Shown piece by piece: positions 55,793 to 64,000 of a stretch of 64,000 bases of DNA; position 1 is the first letter of the stretch, and the number at the start of each line of letters is the position of its first letter. The stretch is taken from contig NZ_CP069359.1 of assembly GCF_016864375.1 (NCBI RefSeq), positions 1-64,000 of the forward strand. Direction: 5' to 3'. The notes under the pieces are model-generated. The model made no database searches. It was given only the letters and a program-made list of their open reading frames with translations, and was not told the origin of the DNA. Both the position numbers and the translations under genes were made by a program. This DNA comes from Microvirga sp. VF16 (lineage in GTDB: Bacteria; Pseudomonadota; Alphaproteobacteria; Rhizobiales; Beijerinckiaceae).

Positions 55793-56002
55793 CCTGAAAC
55801 CCTTAACCGGCAAGGGTTTTATGATGTTACCGTGTTTGCAACAGCGCGGGGCATTTTCGCCCGGGTAACACCAGGGGTAACAGCAGACAAACTTCATGCA
55901 ATCGGCAGCAACCCCGCCTCACATCGCGCTGGGCTGACAAACGTCCGCGATGTGGGGACAAGCTGACCTTCACACAGACATCCCGATAGGCCGGTTTTGA
56001 CC

Positions 56003-57656
56003 GAGGCTGTGTCAAAACGCGGGATCTGGTAGTCTGGTGAGGTCATATGGACTGGAGGGATCGCGATGAAGCGGTTTGTCCAAGGCCAGGAGCGCAGCCA
56101 GGGCACTCTATTCCCCGCCTGCCTCGACGAGTACATCAGCGACGACAATCCGGTGCGGGTGATCGACGTCTTCGTGGACGAACTCGACCTGCGCGCTCTG
56201 GGGTTCGACGGCGTTGTCCCGCAGGCGACAGGCCGCCCGGCCTATCATCCGGCGGCCCTGCTCAAGATCTATATCTACGGCTATCTCAACCGCATCCCGT
56301 CCAGCCGCCGCCTCGAGCAGGAGACCGTCCGCAATCTCGAGCTGATGTGGTTGACCGGCCAGCTCCAGCCGGATCACAAAACCATCGCCCGCTTCCGCAA
56401 GGACAACGGACCGGCCATCCGGGCGGTATGCCGCCAGTTCGTCGGGCTGTGCCGCAAGCTCAACCTGTTCTCACAGGCGGTGGTGGCCATCGACGGTTCC
56501 AAGTTCAAGGCCGTCAATGCCCGCGACAAGAATTTCACGCCAGCCAAGATCGCCAAGCGGATCGCGCAGGTGGAGGCCAGCATCGCGCATTACCTCTCCG
56601 CCCTCGACACGGCGGATCGACAGGAGAGCGAACTGGCGCAGGAGAAGGCAGGCCGGCTCAAGGACAAGATCGCGGCGCTCAGAGAGCAGATGCAGCAATT
56701 CCGGGAGCTGGAGCAGCAAGTGCTGGCCGCGCCCGACCAGCAGATCTCACTCACTGATCCAGATGCCCGCGCGATGGCCACCCGCGGCATCGGCACAGGA
56801 GTCGTGGGCTACAACGTCCAAGCCGCCGTCGACGTCCAGCACCATCTGATCGTCGCGCATGAGGTGACCAACAGTGGCTCGGATCGGGGCCAGTTGTCGG
56901 GGATGGCTCAGCAGGCGTAGACGGCCATGGGCACGCCGAGCCTGGAGGCTCTGGCTGATCGCGGCTACTACAAGGGCGAGGATATCCTGGCCTGCGAGCG
57001 AGCCGGCATCACGCCCTCTGTGCCCAAGACCCTCAGTTCCGGCGCTAAAGCCGAAGGCCGCTTCGGTAAGCAGGATTTCGTCTATCATCCTGAGGACGAC
57101 ACCTATCGCTGCCCGGCGGGAGAGCGCCTGACGCGGCGGTTTACGTCGGTTGAGCACGGCATGGCTCTGCACGTGTACTGGACCACCTGCTGTGAGACGT
57201 GGGCCCTGAAGGAGCAATGCACGACCGGCAAGCAGCGGCGCATCAAGCGCTGGGAGCATGAAGACGTGCTCGATGCGATGCAGGAGCGGCTCGACCGGGC
57301 ACCGGAGACGACGCGCCTGCGCCGGCAGACGGTGGAGCATCCGTTTGGAACGATCAAGGCCTGGATGGGGGCCACGCACTTCCTGACCCGAACCCTGGAG
57401 CGGGTGCGCACCGAGATGAGCCTGCACGTGCTGGCCTACAACCTGAAGCGGGTTTTGGCGATCCTCGGCCCTGGACCGCTGTTGGCGGCAATCCAGTCCT
57501 GAGACGGATCTAAGCCGATCACAATGGATCAGACACCATGGAAGCCGCCATCCAGCCTTGTCAAAGAACCAAACGCTCGTTGTCCCGCGCGCTCCAACCG
57601 ATCAGAGAGCGGTTGGGGAACTCAGTCGGCCGCGAGCCGCGTTTTGACACGGCCTC
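56003..57656 (+). mobile_element. IS1182-family insertion sequence
   Basis: Bounded by 20-bp inverted repeats, GAGGCTGTGTCAAAACGCGG (56003-56022) and its complement at 57637-57656 with one mismatch. It contains a single transposase frame broken by an amber codon. No obvious target duplication is seen. It lies just outside the att site. Confidence 0.82.
56066..57502 (+). pseudogene. IS1182-family transposase with in-frame amber codon
   Basis: One frame of 478 codons (FVQGQERSQGTLFPACLDEY at the start) encodes an IS1182/IS5-like DDE transposase: HKTIARFRKDNG and AIDGSKFKAVNARD, then VGYNVQAAVD, ADRGYYKGEDI, PKTLSSG, HPFGTIKAWMG and VLAYNLKRVL. The only interruption is TAG at 56918-56920 (MAQQA-stop-TAMGT), where relatives usually have a lysine or arginine. 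Catalytic residues lie on both sides, so the truncated product would be inactive unless the stop is read through. Confidence 0.85.
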
Positions 57657-57911
57657 GACCCAAAGCGGACTTTCAGCTCGGCCAAGACAGCTGGTATCGC
57701 ATGGACAAGTTCATTTAACATTATCGCCTCGGGTGAGAGCCGGATCGCGTATCGGCTATGCCTTGTCCAAGGTTCACAGCCAAAGCCAAGCTTCTCCTGC
57801 TATCGAACTAATCATGATGGGTTGGCAGGAGCATAGTTCGATCAAGTAAGTGCCGGATCGCTGGGATATTGGTGCTATACTGGCGCCATACGCTCGAGCA
57901 CGGAGAGGATC

Positions 57912-60900
57912 GTGGATATCACGACCTGGCTGAAGACGCTCGATCTGGAACGCTACGTAACTGCGTTTCAGCAAAATGACATCGATGCTGAAGTCCTGCC
58001 GGAGCTCACCGCCGAGGATCTTACAGCAATCGGCGTCACCTCAGTGGGGCATCGCCGTAAGCTCCTTGCCGCAATCGCTGCTTTGCGCGACAGCCGCCCC
58101 ATCACAGACAATCCATCGATCGCAACCTCCCCTGGGCCGGCCACAACATCTGACACAACTCTGTTGCGACATGAAGCCGAGCGGCGTCAGCTCACCATCC
58201 TGTTCTGTGACATCGTCGGCTCAACCGAGCTTGCAGCCCGCCTCGATCCAGAGGACCTACGCGAGATTATTCGTACCTATGATCACTGCGTCACCGAAGT
58301 GGTCGCCCGCTATGAGGGCCATGTCGCAAAATATCTGGGTGACGGCGTGCTGGCCTATTTTGGCTATCCCCGGGCCCACGAGGATGAAGCCGAGCGGGCC
58401 GTTCGAGCCGGACTGGATCTTGTGGCCGCAGTCCGCAACCTAAAACAACACGGCAATGTGACGTTCCCGGTACGGGTTGGCATCGCAACCGGGCTGGTGG
58501 TGGTGGGAGACCTGATCGGCGAGGGGGCAGCGCGCGAGGAGACGGTGGTCGGTGAGACTCCGAATCTTGCGGCGCGCTTGCAAGCGCTGGCAGGGCCAGG
58601 CGAGGTCATAGTTGCGCAGCGCACCTGCCAACTCCTGGGCGGTGTGTTTGATCTCGTGAATCTTGGTACCTTTGAGCTCAAAGGGTTCACCGAGCCGGTA
58701 GCCGCTTGGCGGGTGCTGGGGCTGAGTCGGGCCGAAGGCCGGTTCGAGGCCCGGCACACAGCAGGCCTGACGCCGCTGGTGGGGCGCGAACATGAACTTG
58801 GTCTGCTCTTGGATCGCTTTCAGCAGGCCAAGGAGGGTGAGGGCCAAGTCGTCCTCCTCTCAGGCGAGGCTGGCATCGGCAAGTCTCGTCTGATCCGTGC
58901 CCTGCGCGAGCAGTTGGCAACCGAGCCCCATATGGTCGTCAGCCACTATTGCTCGCCCTATTACCGCAACACGGCTCTCTACCCCGTCATCACGCTCCTC
59001 GAGCGGGCTGCTGGTCTGTCCCGGGATGAACCGCCCGAGCAGCAGCTCGATAAGCTGGAGGCTCTGCTGGCGCTGGCGGTAAGAGATGTAAGCACGATTG
59101 CCCCGTTTTTCGTTGATCTGCTGGGAATCCCACCAGGGGATCGCTATCCGCCCTTGAGGCTTGCGCCCCGGCAAAAGAAAGAAAAGACCCTTGAGGCCCT
59201 GCTGGATCAGTTGGCGGGCTTGGCAGAATACCAGCCGGTGTTGGCGCTGTATGAGGATGTGCATTGGGTTGACCCCTCCACGCTTGAACTGCTGGACTTG
59301 GTAATCGAGCACGTCCAGCATCTTCCAGTTCTGACAGTCATCACATTCCGACCGGATTTTATCCCGCCTTGGACCGGGTACGCCCATGTTACCTCTCTGT
59401 CGCTGTCCCGCCTCGGACGCCGGCAGGGTGCGGCGATGATCGAGCGGGTCACAGGAGGCAAAGCCCTCCCCGAGGCGGTCCTTGATCAAATCATTGCTAA
59501 AACCGATGGGGTGCCGCTGTTTGTTGAGGAGCTCACCAAGACAGTGCTTGAGGCAGGATTGCTCAAGGAGGTGGGTGACCGCTATGTCCTGAGTGGACCG
59601 CTGCCGCCGCTGGCGATCCCAACAACCTTGCAAGACTCCCTCATGGCACGGTTGGATCGCTTGGCGCCGGTCAAGGAAGTAGCCCAGATCGGAGCTGCGA
59701 TCGGCCGTGAGTTCTCGTATGAGCTGCTGTTGGCGGTGTCGCTCCTGCGCGATAACGAGCTCCAGGATGCGCTCAGCCGGCTGGTTGAGGCGGAGCTGGT
59801 GTTCTGCCGCGGGGCACCACCAGGAGCGACCTACATGTTCAAGCATGCTCTGGTCCAGGATGCTGCTTACCAGAGCCTGCTGAAGAGCAAACGCCAACAG
59901 CTTCACAGCCGGATTGTGCAAGCGCTGGAGGAGCGGTTCGCGCAGCAGGCGAAGGCTCGTCCGGAATTGGTGGCGCACCACTGCACATTGGCAGGTCTTG
60001 CCGAGAAAGCAGTTGGCTACTGGCACCAAGCCGGGCAGCAGGCGATCCAACGCTCTGCAATGGCAGAGGCGGTGGCTCATCTCGCAGCGGCATTAGAGGT
60101 TCTGAAAGGCATACCCGACGGCCCCGAGCATCAGCAAAAGGAATTGGACCTGCAGGTGATCTTGGGTGGCGCGCTTCACACAGCGAAGGGCTGGGCATCG
60201 CCGGAGATGGGGGCCGCTTACGCCCGAGCGTGCGAGATCGCCCGGCAGATGAGAGGGGCGCCACAACGGTTTCCCGCCTTGTACGGTCTCGTGGCGTTTC
60301 ACACCAATCGCGCCGAACTGGAGGCCGCTCTCAAGGTCGCGGAGGAGCTCTATTCCCTTGCCGAAGAACAGGAGGATGACGCGATCAGGCTCTTGGCACA
60401 CCGGGTGATGGCCAATGTTCTGATGTACCGCGGTGCATTCAATGCCGCCCTGCCGCACATCGAGCAAGTCGTCACCCATTATGACCCACAGTCGCACGGC
60501 TTTCCGATTTACGTCCCGATCGACTCGCGCGTGAACTGTCGCAGCTTTCTGGCATGGATCCGGTTGTTTCAGGGCTACCCGGATACCGCTCTGGTGCAGA
60601 GCCGGCAGGCGCTCGCGGAGGCTCGCGCCCTTGGACATCCACACACACTGGCGTTTGCCCTGCATGTGAACTGCCTGTTTCATCAGGTTCGTGGAGACCG
60701 GACGATTGTTGAGGAGCGAGCCGCCGCGCTGATCAAGCTCGCGGCCGAGCAGGGCTTCCCACATCTTGTAGCCACCGGAACGCTGTTCCACGGTTGGGCA
60801 ATCGGCGCAGGAGGCTCTGTTGAGCTGGGCCTGGAGGAGATGCGTCACGGCCTGACGCTGAAGGAGGCAACCGGGTCCCGGCTCAAGGTACCGTACTACC

Positions 60901-61286
60901 TTGGGGTCTTAGCGGGCTTGCATGCCACCCTTGGTCAGTACACCGAGGCAGTATCGCAGCTCAAGGACGCGCGAGAGCGAATAGAAGGAACCCAGGAGCG
61001 CTGGTTTGAGGCCGAGGTCTACCGTCTCACGGGTGAGGGGCTGCTGCGATCGTCCGACCCTGCGGGCGCGGAAAGGGTCTTGCGCCAAGCGATGAGGGTC
61101 GCGCAGCAGCAAGGGGCGAAGCTGTGGCAGCTACGTGCAGCAAAGAGCCTTGCGCAGTTGTGTCGCAACCAAGGCCGAGGTTCTGAAGTCCACGACTTGC
61201 TCACCCCGGTTTACGGCACCTTCACGGAAGGATTTGACACCCCTGACATGAAGGAGGCGGGGAGCCTACTAGATGAACTGGAATGA
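57912..61286 (+). CDS. SAM domain - class III nucleotide cyclase - AAA ATPase - TPR protein
   Basis: A 1124-aa protein from GTG 57912 (GGAGAGGATC before it). Residues 1-60 form a SAM interaction domain (WLKTLDLERYVTAFQQNDID). At ~95-270 is a class III adenylate/guanylate cyclase domain (LTILFCDIVGSTELAARLD with the metal-binding Asp; KYLGDGVLAYFGYP). Next is an AAA_16 ATPase with Walker A GEAGIGKS near residue 320, then TPR-like helical repeats to the end. The type is frequent in rhizobial and related genomes, and is thought to be a signal-integrating cyclase; the nucleotide product and partner are unknown. It stands alone between two insertion sequences and seems intact. Confidence 0.88.
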   Translation: MDITTWLKTLDLERYVTAFQQNDIDAEVLPELTAEDLTAIGVTSVGHRRKLLAAIAALRDSRPITDNPSIATSPGPATTSDTTLLRHEAERRQLTILFCDIVGSTELAARLDPEDLREIIRTYDHCVTEVVARYEGHVAKYLGDGVLAYFGYPRAHEDEAERAVRAGLDLVAAVRNLKQHGNVTFPVRVGIATGLVVVGDLIGEGAAREETVVGETPNLAARLQALAGPGEVIVAQRTCQLLGGVFDLVNLGTFELKGFTEPVAAWRVLGLSRAEGRFEARHTAGLTPLVGREHELGLLLDRFQQAKEGEGQVVLLSGEAGIGKSRLIRALREQLATEPHMVVSHYCSPYYRNTALYPVITLLERAAGLSRDEPPEQQLDKLEALLALAVRDVSTIAPFFVDLLGIPPGDRYPPLRLAPRQKKEKTLEALLDQLAGLAEYQPVLALYEDVHWVDPSTLELLDLVIEHVQHLPVLTVITFRPDFIPPWTGYAHVTSLSLSRLGRRQGAAMIERVTGGKALPEAVLDQIIAKTDGVPLFVEELTKTVLEAGLLKEVGDRYVLSGPLPPLAIPTTLQDSLMARLDRLAPVKEVAQIGAAIGREFSYELLLAVSLLRDNELQDALSRLVEAELVFCRGAPPGATYMFKHALVQDAAYQSLLKSKRQQLHSRIVQALEERFAQQAKARPELVAHHCTLAGLAEKAVGYWHQAGQQAIQRSAMAEAVAHLAAALEVLKGIPDGPEHQQKELDLQVILGGALHTAKGWASPEMGAAYARACEIARQMRGAPQRFPALYGLVAFHTNRAELEAALKVAEELYSLAEEQEDDAIRLLAHRVMANVLMYRGAFNAALPHIEQVVTHYDPQSHGFPIYVPIDSRVNCRSFLAWIRLFQGYPDTALVQSRQALAEARALGHPHTLAFALHVNCLFHQVRGDRTIVEERAAALIKLAAEQGFPHLVATGTLFHGWAIGAGGSVELGLEEMRHGLTLKEATGSRLKVPYYLGVLAGLHATLGQYTEAVSQLKDARERIEGTQERWFEAEVYRLTGEGLLRSSDPAGAERVLRQAMRVAQQQGAKLWQLRAAKSLAQLCRNQGRGSEVHDLLTPVYGTFTEGFDTPDMKEAGSLLDELE

Positions 61287-61365
61287 GATTGCGCCCCGGC
61301 TTGTCCAGGGCCAGATCCTTTGCCGCTCGACCGTTCACGAGCAATCTTGAACGAACCCTACCGTA

Positions 61366-62717
61366 GTGTCCCAGGGCGTGGTGTAGGAGCGAGCCATCTG
61401 TGAGGTGGTCATCGCCAGTCTTCGGTTAGAGTTCGGGTTGCGACACCTGACCCTGACCCGGAGGCGACGATGACCGACGAGAGAATGGCCCTGATCGAGC
61501 TGATCGAAAAGGGGGCCGATGCCGATCTGATCCGTGACATGCTCGCCTTTGCGGCCGAGCGCCTGATGAACCTGGAGGTGGAGGCCCTCACCGGCGCTCC
61601 AGCAGGCGTGCGCAGCCCGGATCGCCTCACTCACCGCAACGGCTACCGCGAGCGTGCCTGGGACACCCGCGCCGGTCGGATCGATCTTGCCATCCCCAAG
61701 CTGCGCAAGGGCTCGTACTTCCCGGCCTTTCTCGAGCCGCGCCGCACCGCCGAGAAGGCACTCACCGCCGTCATCCAGGAGGCTTATGTTCACGGCATCT
61801 CCACCCGCTCCGTCGACGATCTGGTCAAAGCCATGGGCGCCTCCGGCATCTCCAAGAGCCAGGTCTCGCGCCTGTGCGAGGAGATCGACGAGCGCGTCAA
61901 CGCCTTCCTCTCGCGCCCGATTGAGGGTGAGTGGCCGTATCTGTGGATCGATGCCACTTATCTGAAGACCAGAGAAGCCGGCCGGATCGTCTCGACGGCC
62001 GTGATACTGGCGGTGGGCGTCAACAGCGATGGCCGGCGCGAGGTGCTGGGGATCGCCACCGGCGCCTCGGAGGCCGAACCGTTCTGGACCGCCTTTCTGC
62101 GCTCTCTCGCCGACCGCGGCTTGCGCGGCGTGAAGCTGGTGATTGCCGATGATCACAAGGGGCTGCGGGCCGCCGCTAGCCGGGTCTTCCATGCCGCGCA
62201 CCAGCGCTGCCGGGTGCATTGGATGCGCAATGCCATGGCGCACCTTGCCCCGAAGCAGCGCCCGGCCGTGGTGGCGATGCTCAAGACGATCTTTGCTCAG
62301 GAGAGCGCCGCGGCGGCTGCCGTGCAATGGGCTTCAGTGGCAGACGCCTTGCGGGGGCGCTTTGCCAAGCTCGCCGAACTGATGGACCGCTCACGCGAGG
62401 AGGTGCTGGTGTACATGAGCTTTCCGCGCGAGCACTCGGGTCAGATTGCCTCGACCAACCCGCTCGAGCGGCTCAACGGCGAGATCAAGCGGCGTGCGGA
62501 CGTGGTCGGCATCTTTCCCAATGATCGGGCGGTGATCCGTCTCGTGGGAGCGCTGATGCTGGAGCAGAATGACGAATGGGCGGTCAGCCGGCGCTATATG
62601 AGCCTGGAAAGTCTGAGTGCTTTGAGCGATGATCCCGTTCGCAGGCTGTCGGCCGTGACCGCCTGATCAACTCGGCTCAGCCGAAGACTGGCGCTCTTAC
62701 ACCACGCCATGGGGCAC
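61366..62717 (+). mobile_element. complete IS256-family insertion sequence
   Basis: It has 26-bp imperfect inverted repeats (61366-61391 and 62692-62717; GTGTCCCAGGGCGTGGTGTA against GTGCCCCATGGCGTGGTGTA on the opposite strand). The element is 1352 bp and contains one intact transposase gene. A direct target repeat is not obvious. Confidence 0.88.
61470..62666 (+). CDS. IS256-family (Mutator-type) transposase
   Basis: This 398-aa protein has DDE catalytic blocks LWIDATYLK, VIADDHKGL and TNPLERLNGEIKRR in the normal spacing, plus the N-terminal zinc/HTH-like region (RNGYRERAWDTRAGRIDLAIPK). It is complete and probably active. It lies 84 bases from the left inverted repeat. Confidence 0.92.
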   Translation: MTDERMALIELIEKGADADLIRDMLAFAAERLMNLEVEALTGAPAGVRSPDRLTHRNGYRERAWDTRAGRIDLAIPKLRKGSYFPAFLEPRRTAEKALTAVIQEAYVHGISTRSVDDLVKAMGASGISKSQVSRLCEEIDERVNAFLSRPIEGEWPYLWIDATYLKTREAGRIVSTAVILAVGVNSDGRREVLGIATGASEAEPFWTAFLRSLADRGLRGVKLVIADDHKGLRAAASRVFHAAHQRCRVHWMRNAMAHLAPKQRPAVVAMLKTIFAQESAAAAAVQWASVADALRGRFAKLAELMDRSREEVLVYMSFPREHSGQIASTNPLERLNGEIKRRADVVGIFPNDRAVIRLVGALMLEQNDEWAVSRRYMSLESLSALSDDPVRRLSAVTA

Positions 62718-62780
62718 AATCGAAAATCGGCCCTGTCGAACGCATTCTGGCGCTCGGAGTAACAGAACCGCCTCAATAAA

Positions 62781-62806
62781 ATGGCCCGGATTTCTCCGGG
62801 CCATTC
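62781..62806 (-). terminator. intrinsic terminator of msrBA
   Basis: An 11-bp perfect stem (AATGGCCCGGA with its complement) and a 4-base loop. Leftward it runs into TTTTATT. It is 48 bases after the msrA stop. Confidence 0.75.
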
Positions 62807-62853
62807 CAATCGGAAGCTGCTCTACGGGAGACCGACTCCCCGAGTTTTCTGTC

Positions 62854-63369
62854 CTAAGCAGCGTTGCTGCGGCGCGGCAGCTTCCAGCCGGGACGGATGA
62901 AGTGGCACGTATAGCCGTTCGGAAGCCGCTCCAGATAATCCTGGTGCTCCGGCTCGGCCTCCCAGAAATCGCCCGCCGGCTCAAGTTCCGTGACTACCTT
63001 ATCCGGCCAAAGGCCCGAGGCATCGACATCGGCGATCGTGTCCTCGGCCACCTGCCGCTGCTCATCCGAAGTGTAGAAGATCGCCGACCGGTAACTCAAG
63101 CCGCGATCATTCCCTTGCCGGTTCTTCGTGCTGGGGTCGTGGATCTGGAAAAAGAACTCCAGCAGGTCGCGGAAGCTCGTCTTCTCGGGATCGAATATGA
63201 TCTCGATCGCCTCCGCGTGCGTGCCATGATTGCGATAGGTCGCGTTCGGCACGTCTCCACCAGAATAACCAACACGAGTGGAGACGACGCCGGGAAGGCG
63301 GCGGATGAGATCCTGCATGCCCCAGAAGCAGCCTCCAGCCAGAACGGCCCGCTCAGTCACGCCAGTCAT
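62854..63369 (-). CDS. msrA: peptide-methionine (S)-S-oxide reductase
   Basis: A 171-aa protein. The GGCFWG catalytic-cysteine motif is at residues 12-17, followed by GVVSTRVGYSGG, HAEAIEIIFDP and the C-terminal EPEHQDYLE. It reduces the S-epimer of methionine sulfoxide in proteins using thioredoxin. The start overlaps the msrB stop (ATGA), so both are translated from one mRNA. Length is normal and it appears intact. It is a cytoplasmic oxidative-stress repair gene and core rather than island content. Confidence 0.95.
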   Translation of the reverse strand: MTGVTERAVLAGGCFWGMQDLIRRLPGVVSTRVGYSGGDVPNATYRNHGTHAEAIEIIFDPEKTSFRDLLEFFFQIHDPSTKNRQGNDRGLSYRSAIFYTSDEQRQVAEDTIADVDASGLWPDKVVTELEPAGDFWEAEPEHQDYLERLPNGYTCHFIRPGWKLPRRSNAA

Positions 63370-63824
63370 ACTGTTCCTCCTTTCTCTGCAAACAGCTTGC
63401 GGAATTCACCGTAGCCCTCGCTCTCCAGATCATCGTAATGGATGAACCGTAGCGAGGCCGAGTTAATGCAGTAGCGCAATCCGCCCGCCTCTTGTGGCCC
63501 ATCCGGGAATACATGACCCAGATGGCTGTCGCCGTGGGCGGAGCGCACCTCGGTTCGCACCATGCCGTGGCTCGCATCGCGGATATCGACAACGTTGTCG
63601 GCATCGATCGGCTTGACGAAGCTGGGCCAGCCGCTGCCGCTGTCGTACTTGTCGAATGAAGCGAACAAGGGCTCGCCTGATACTATGTCAACGTAGAGCC
63701 CGGGTTCCTTGTTATCCCAGTACGCATTAGCGAAGGGACGCTCAGTTCCGTCTTTCTGTGTCACCCGATACTGCTCTGGCGTGAGCCCGGACACAGCCTC
63801 GGGGTTCTTATGATAGGTTTTCAT
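63366..63824 (-). CDS. msrB: peptide-methionine (R)-S-oxide reductase
   Basis: A 152-aa protein. The SelR fold shows SGSGWPSF and the catalytic RYCINSASLRF. It reduces the R-epimer of methionine sulfoxide, complementing MsrA. The zinc-binding CxxC pairs found in some MsrB proteins are absent here (positions occupied by other residues), as in several alphaproteobacterial forms. A GGAGAATGACAG stretch precedes the ATG 63824. It is the first gene of the msrB-msrA operon. Confidence 0.95.
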   Translation of the reverse strand: MKTYHKNPEAVSGLTPEQYRVTQKDGTERPFANAYWDNKEPGLYVDIVSGEPLFASFDKYDSGSGWPSFVKPIDADNVVDIRDASHGMVRTEVRSAHGDSHLGHVFPDGPQEAGGLRYCINSASLRFIHYDDLESEGYGEFRKLFAEKGGTV

Positions 63825-63857
63825 CTGTCATTCTCCTTCCGTGATGCGGGAGGCGGC

Positions 63858-64000
63858 TTACGAAGGCGCACTCTGGCGTGCGATGGCATCGATATCGTTA
63901 CGGACGACGCCGATATCGTCCAGCTCCCGATCTGAGAGCTGCATCAGCTCACGGATGACCTTGCGATAATGCAGGTAGGCGCTAATCTTAGACACGATGA
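63858..64000 (-). CDS. DUF1127 small protein, 5' end outside window
   Basis: The last ~46 codons read HYRKVIRELMQLSDRELDDI followed by GVVRNDIDAIA and a TAA at 63858. This is the C-terminal half of a DUF1127 protein (R-x-L-x2-L-x-D-x2-L-x-DIG). Related small proteins function in phosphate/carbon metabolism and RNA maturation in rhizobia. Start lies beyond the right edge. Confidence 0.8.
   Translation of the reverse strand, partial: IVSKISAYLHYRKVIRELMQLSDRELDDIGVVRNDIDAIARQSAPS

Noticed and set aside
1..64000. CRISPR array or rRNA operon
   Set aside because: No regularly spaced repeats and no rRNA-like sequence were seen anywhere in the window; the only tandem repeat is the 9-bp run in the integrase.

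Overview
The window is GC-rich with frequent GTG/TTG starts. The gene types point to an alphaproteobacterium, probably Hyphomicrobiales (for example Methylobacteriaceae/Microvirga-like): a SAM-cyclase-AAA-TPR protein, a DUF1127 gene, IS630/IS1182/IS256 elements and a P4-type integrase beside a tRNA fragment. The genus is an inference from gene content. Most of the window is accessory DNA (a defence/mobile island). Ordinary chromosomal genes (msrA, msrB, DUF1127) appear only at the right end.

Region 1 (368-24801) is a very large defence locus. A + strand run of tightly spaced or overlapping genes encodes a SNF2/RapA-type helicase, a 1596-aa adenine-specific DNA methylase, a ~2116-aa DEAD/DEAH helicase with a DUF1998 zinc module plus a C-terminal nuclease-like domain, a UvrD-type helicase with a RelE-like N-terminus, a small unknown protein and an ArdC-N/M78-type metallopeptidase. 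Convergent to it lie a ~1584-aa sacsin/GHKL ATPase with C-terminal DUF3883 and a phospholipase-D-fold protein. Helicase + methylase + DUF1998 + PLD is the DISARM parts list (class 1: drmD, drmMI, drmA, drmB, drmC). The fusions and extra genes make this a DISARM-like variant worth detailed study. A DUF4365 nuclease-like gene follows.

Region 2 (26403-33459) is a mosaic. It holds an orphan integrase tail, a membrane protein (DUF6635-like), an unknown 483-aa protein, a HEPN-motif protein, a secreted ClpP-like/LprI-like protein, and a tyrosine recombinase interrupted by a single amber codon.

Region 3 (34083-41496) is a compact five-gene operon: CBM48-like/gluconate-2-dehydrogenase-subunit-3 fusion, GMC flavoprotein oxidoreductase, two cupin proteins and a GH13 glycosidase. 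It looks like an uncharacterised carbohydrate oxidation/modification pathway.

Region 4 (41835-55792) holds a possible 32-aa secreted peptide, a 658-aa membrane protein, a decayed tail-collar-like gene next to an IS110 fragment, a DUF429 protein, a decaying McrBC (ScoMcrA-type) system full of in-frame stops, an IS630 element, and a small integrative-element module (two unknown proteins, HTH protein, P4-type integrase) ending at a truncated tRNA-Lys-like att site.

Region 5 (56003-64000) contains an IS1182-family element with an amber codon in its transposase, a SAM-guanylate cyclase-AAA-TPR protein, an IS256 element, msrA/msrB, and the end of a DUF1127 gene. A recurring theme is gene inactivation by single in-frame stop codons, mostly TAG, with intact reading frame on both sides (integrase, integrase remnant, mcrB twice, mcrC, IS1182 transposase).
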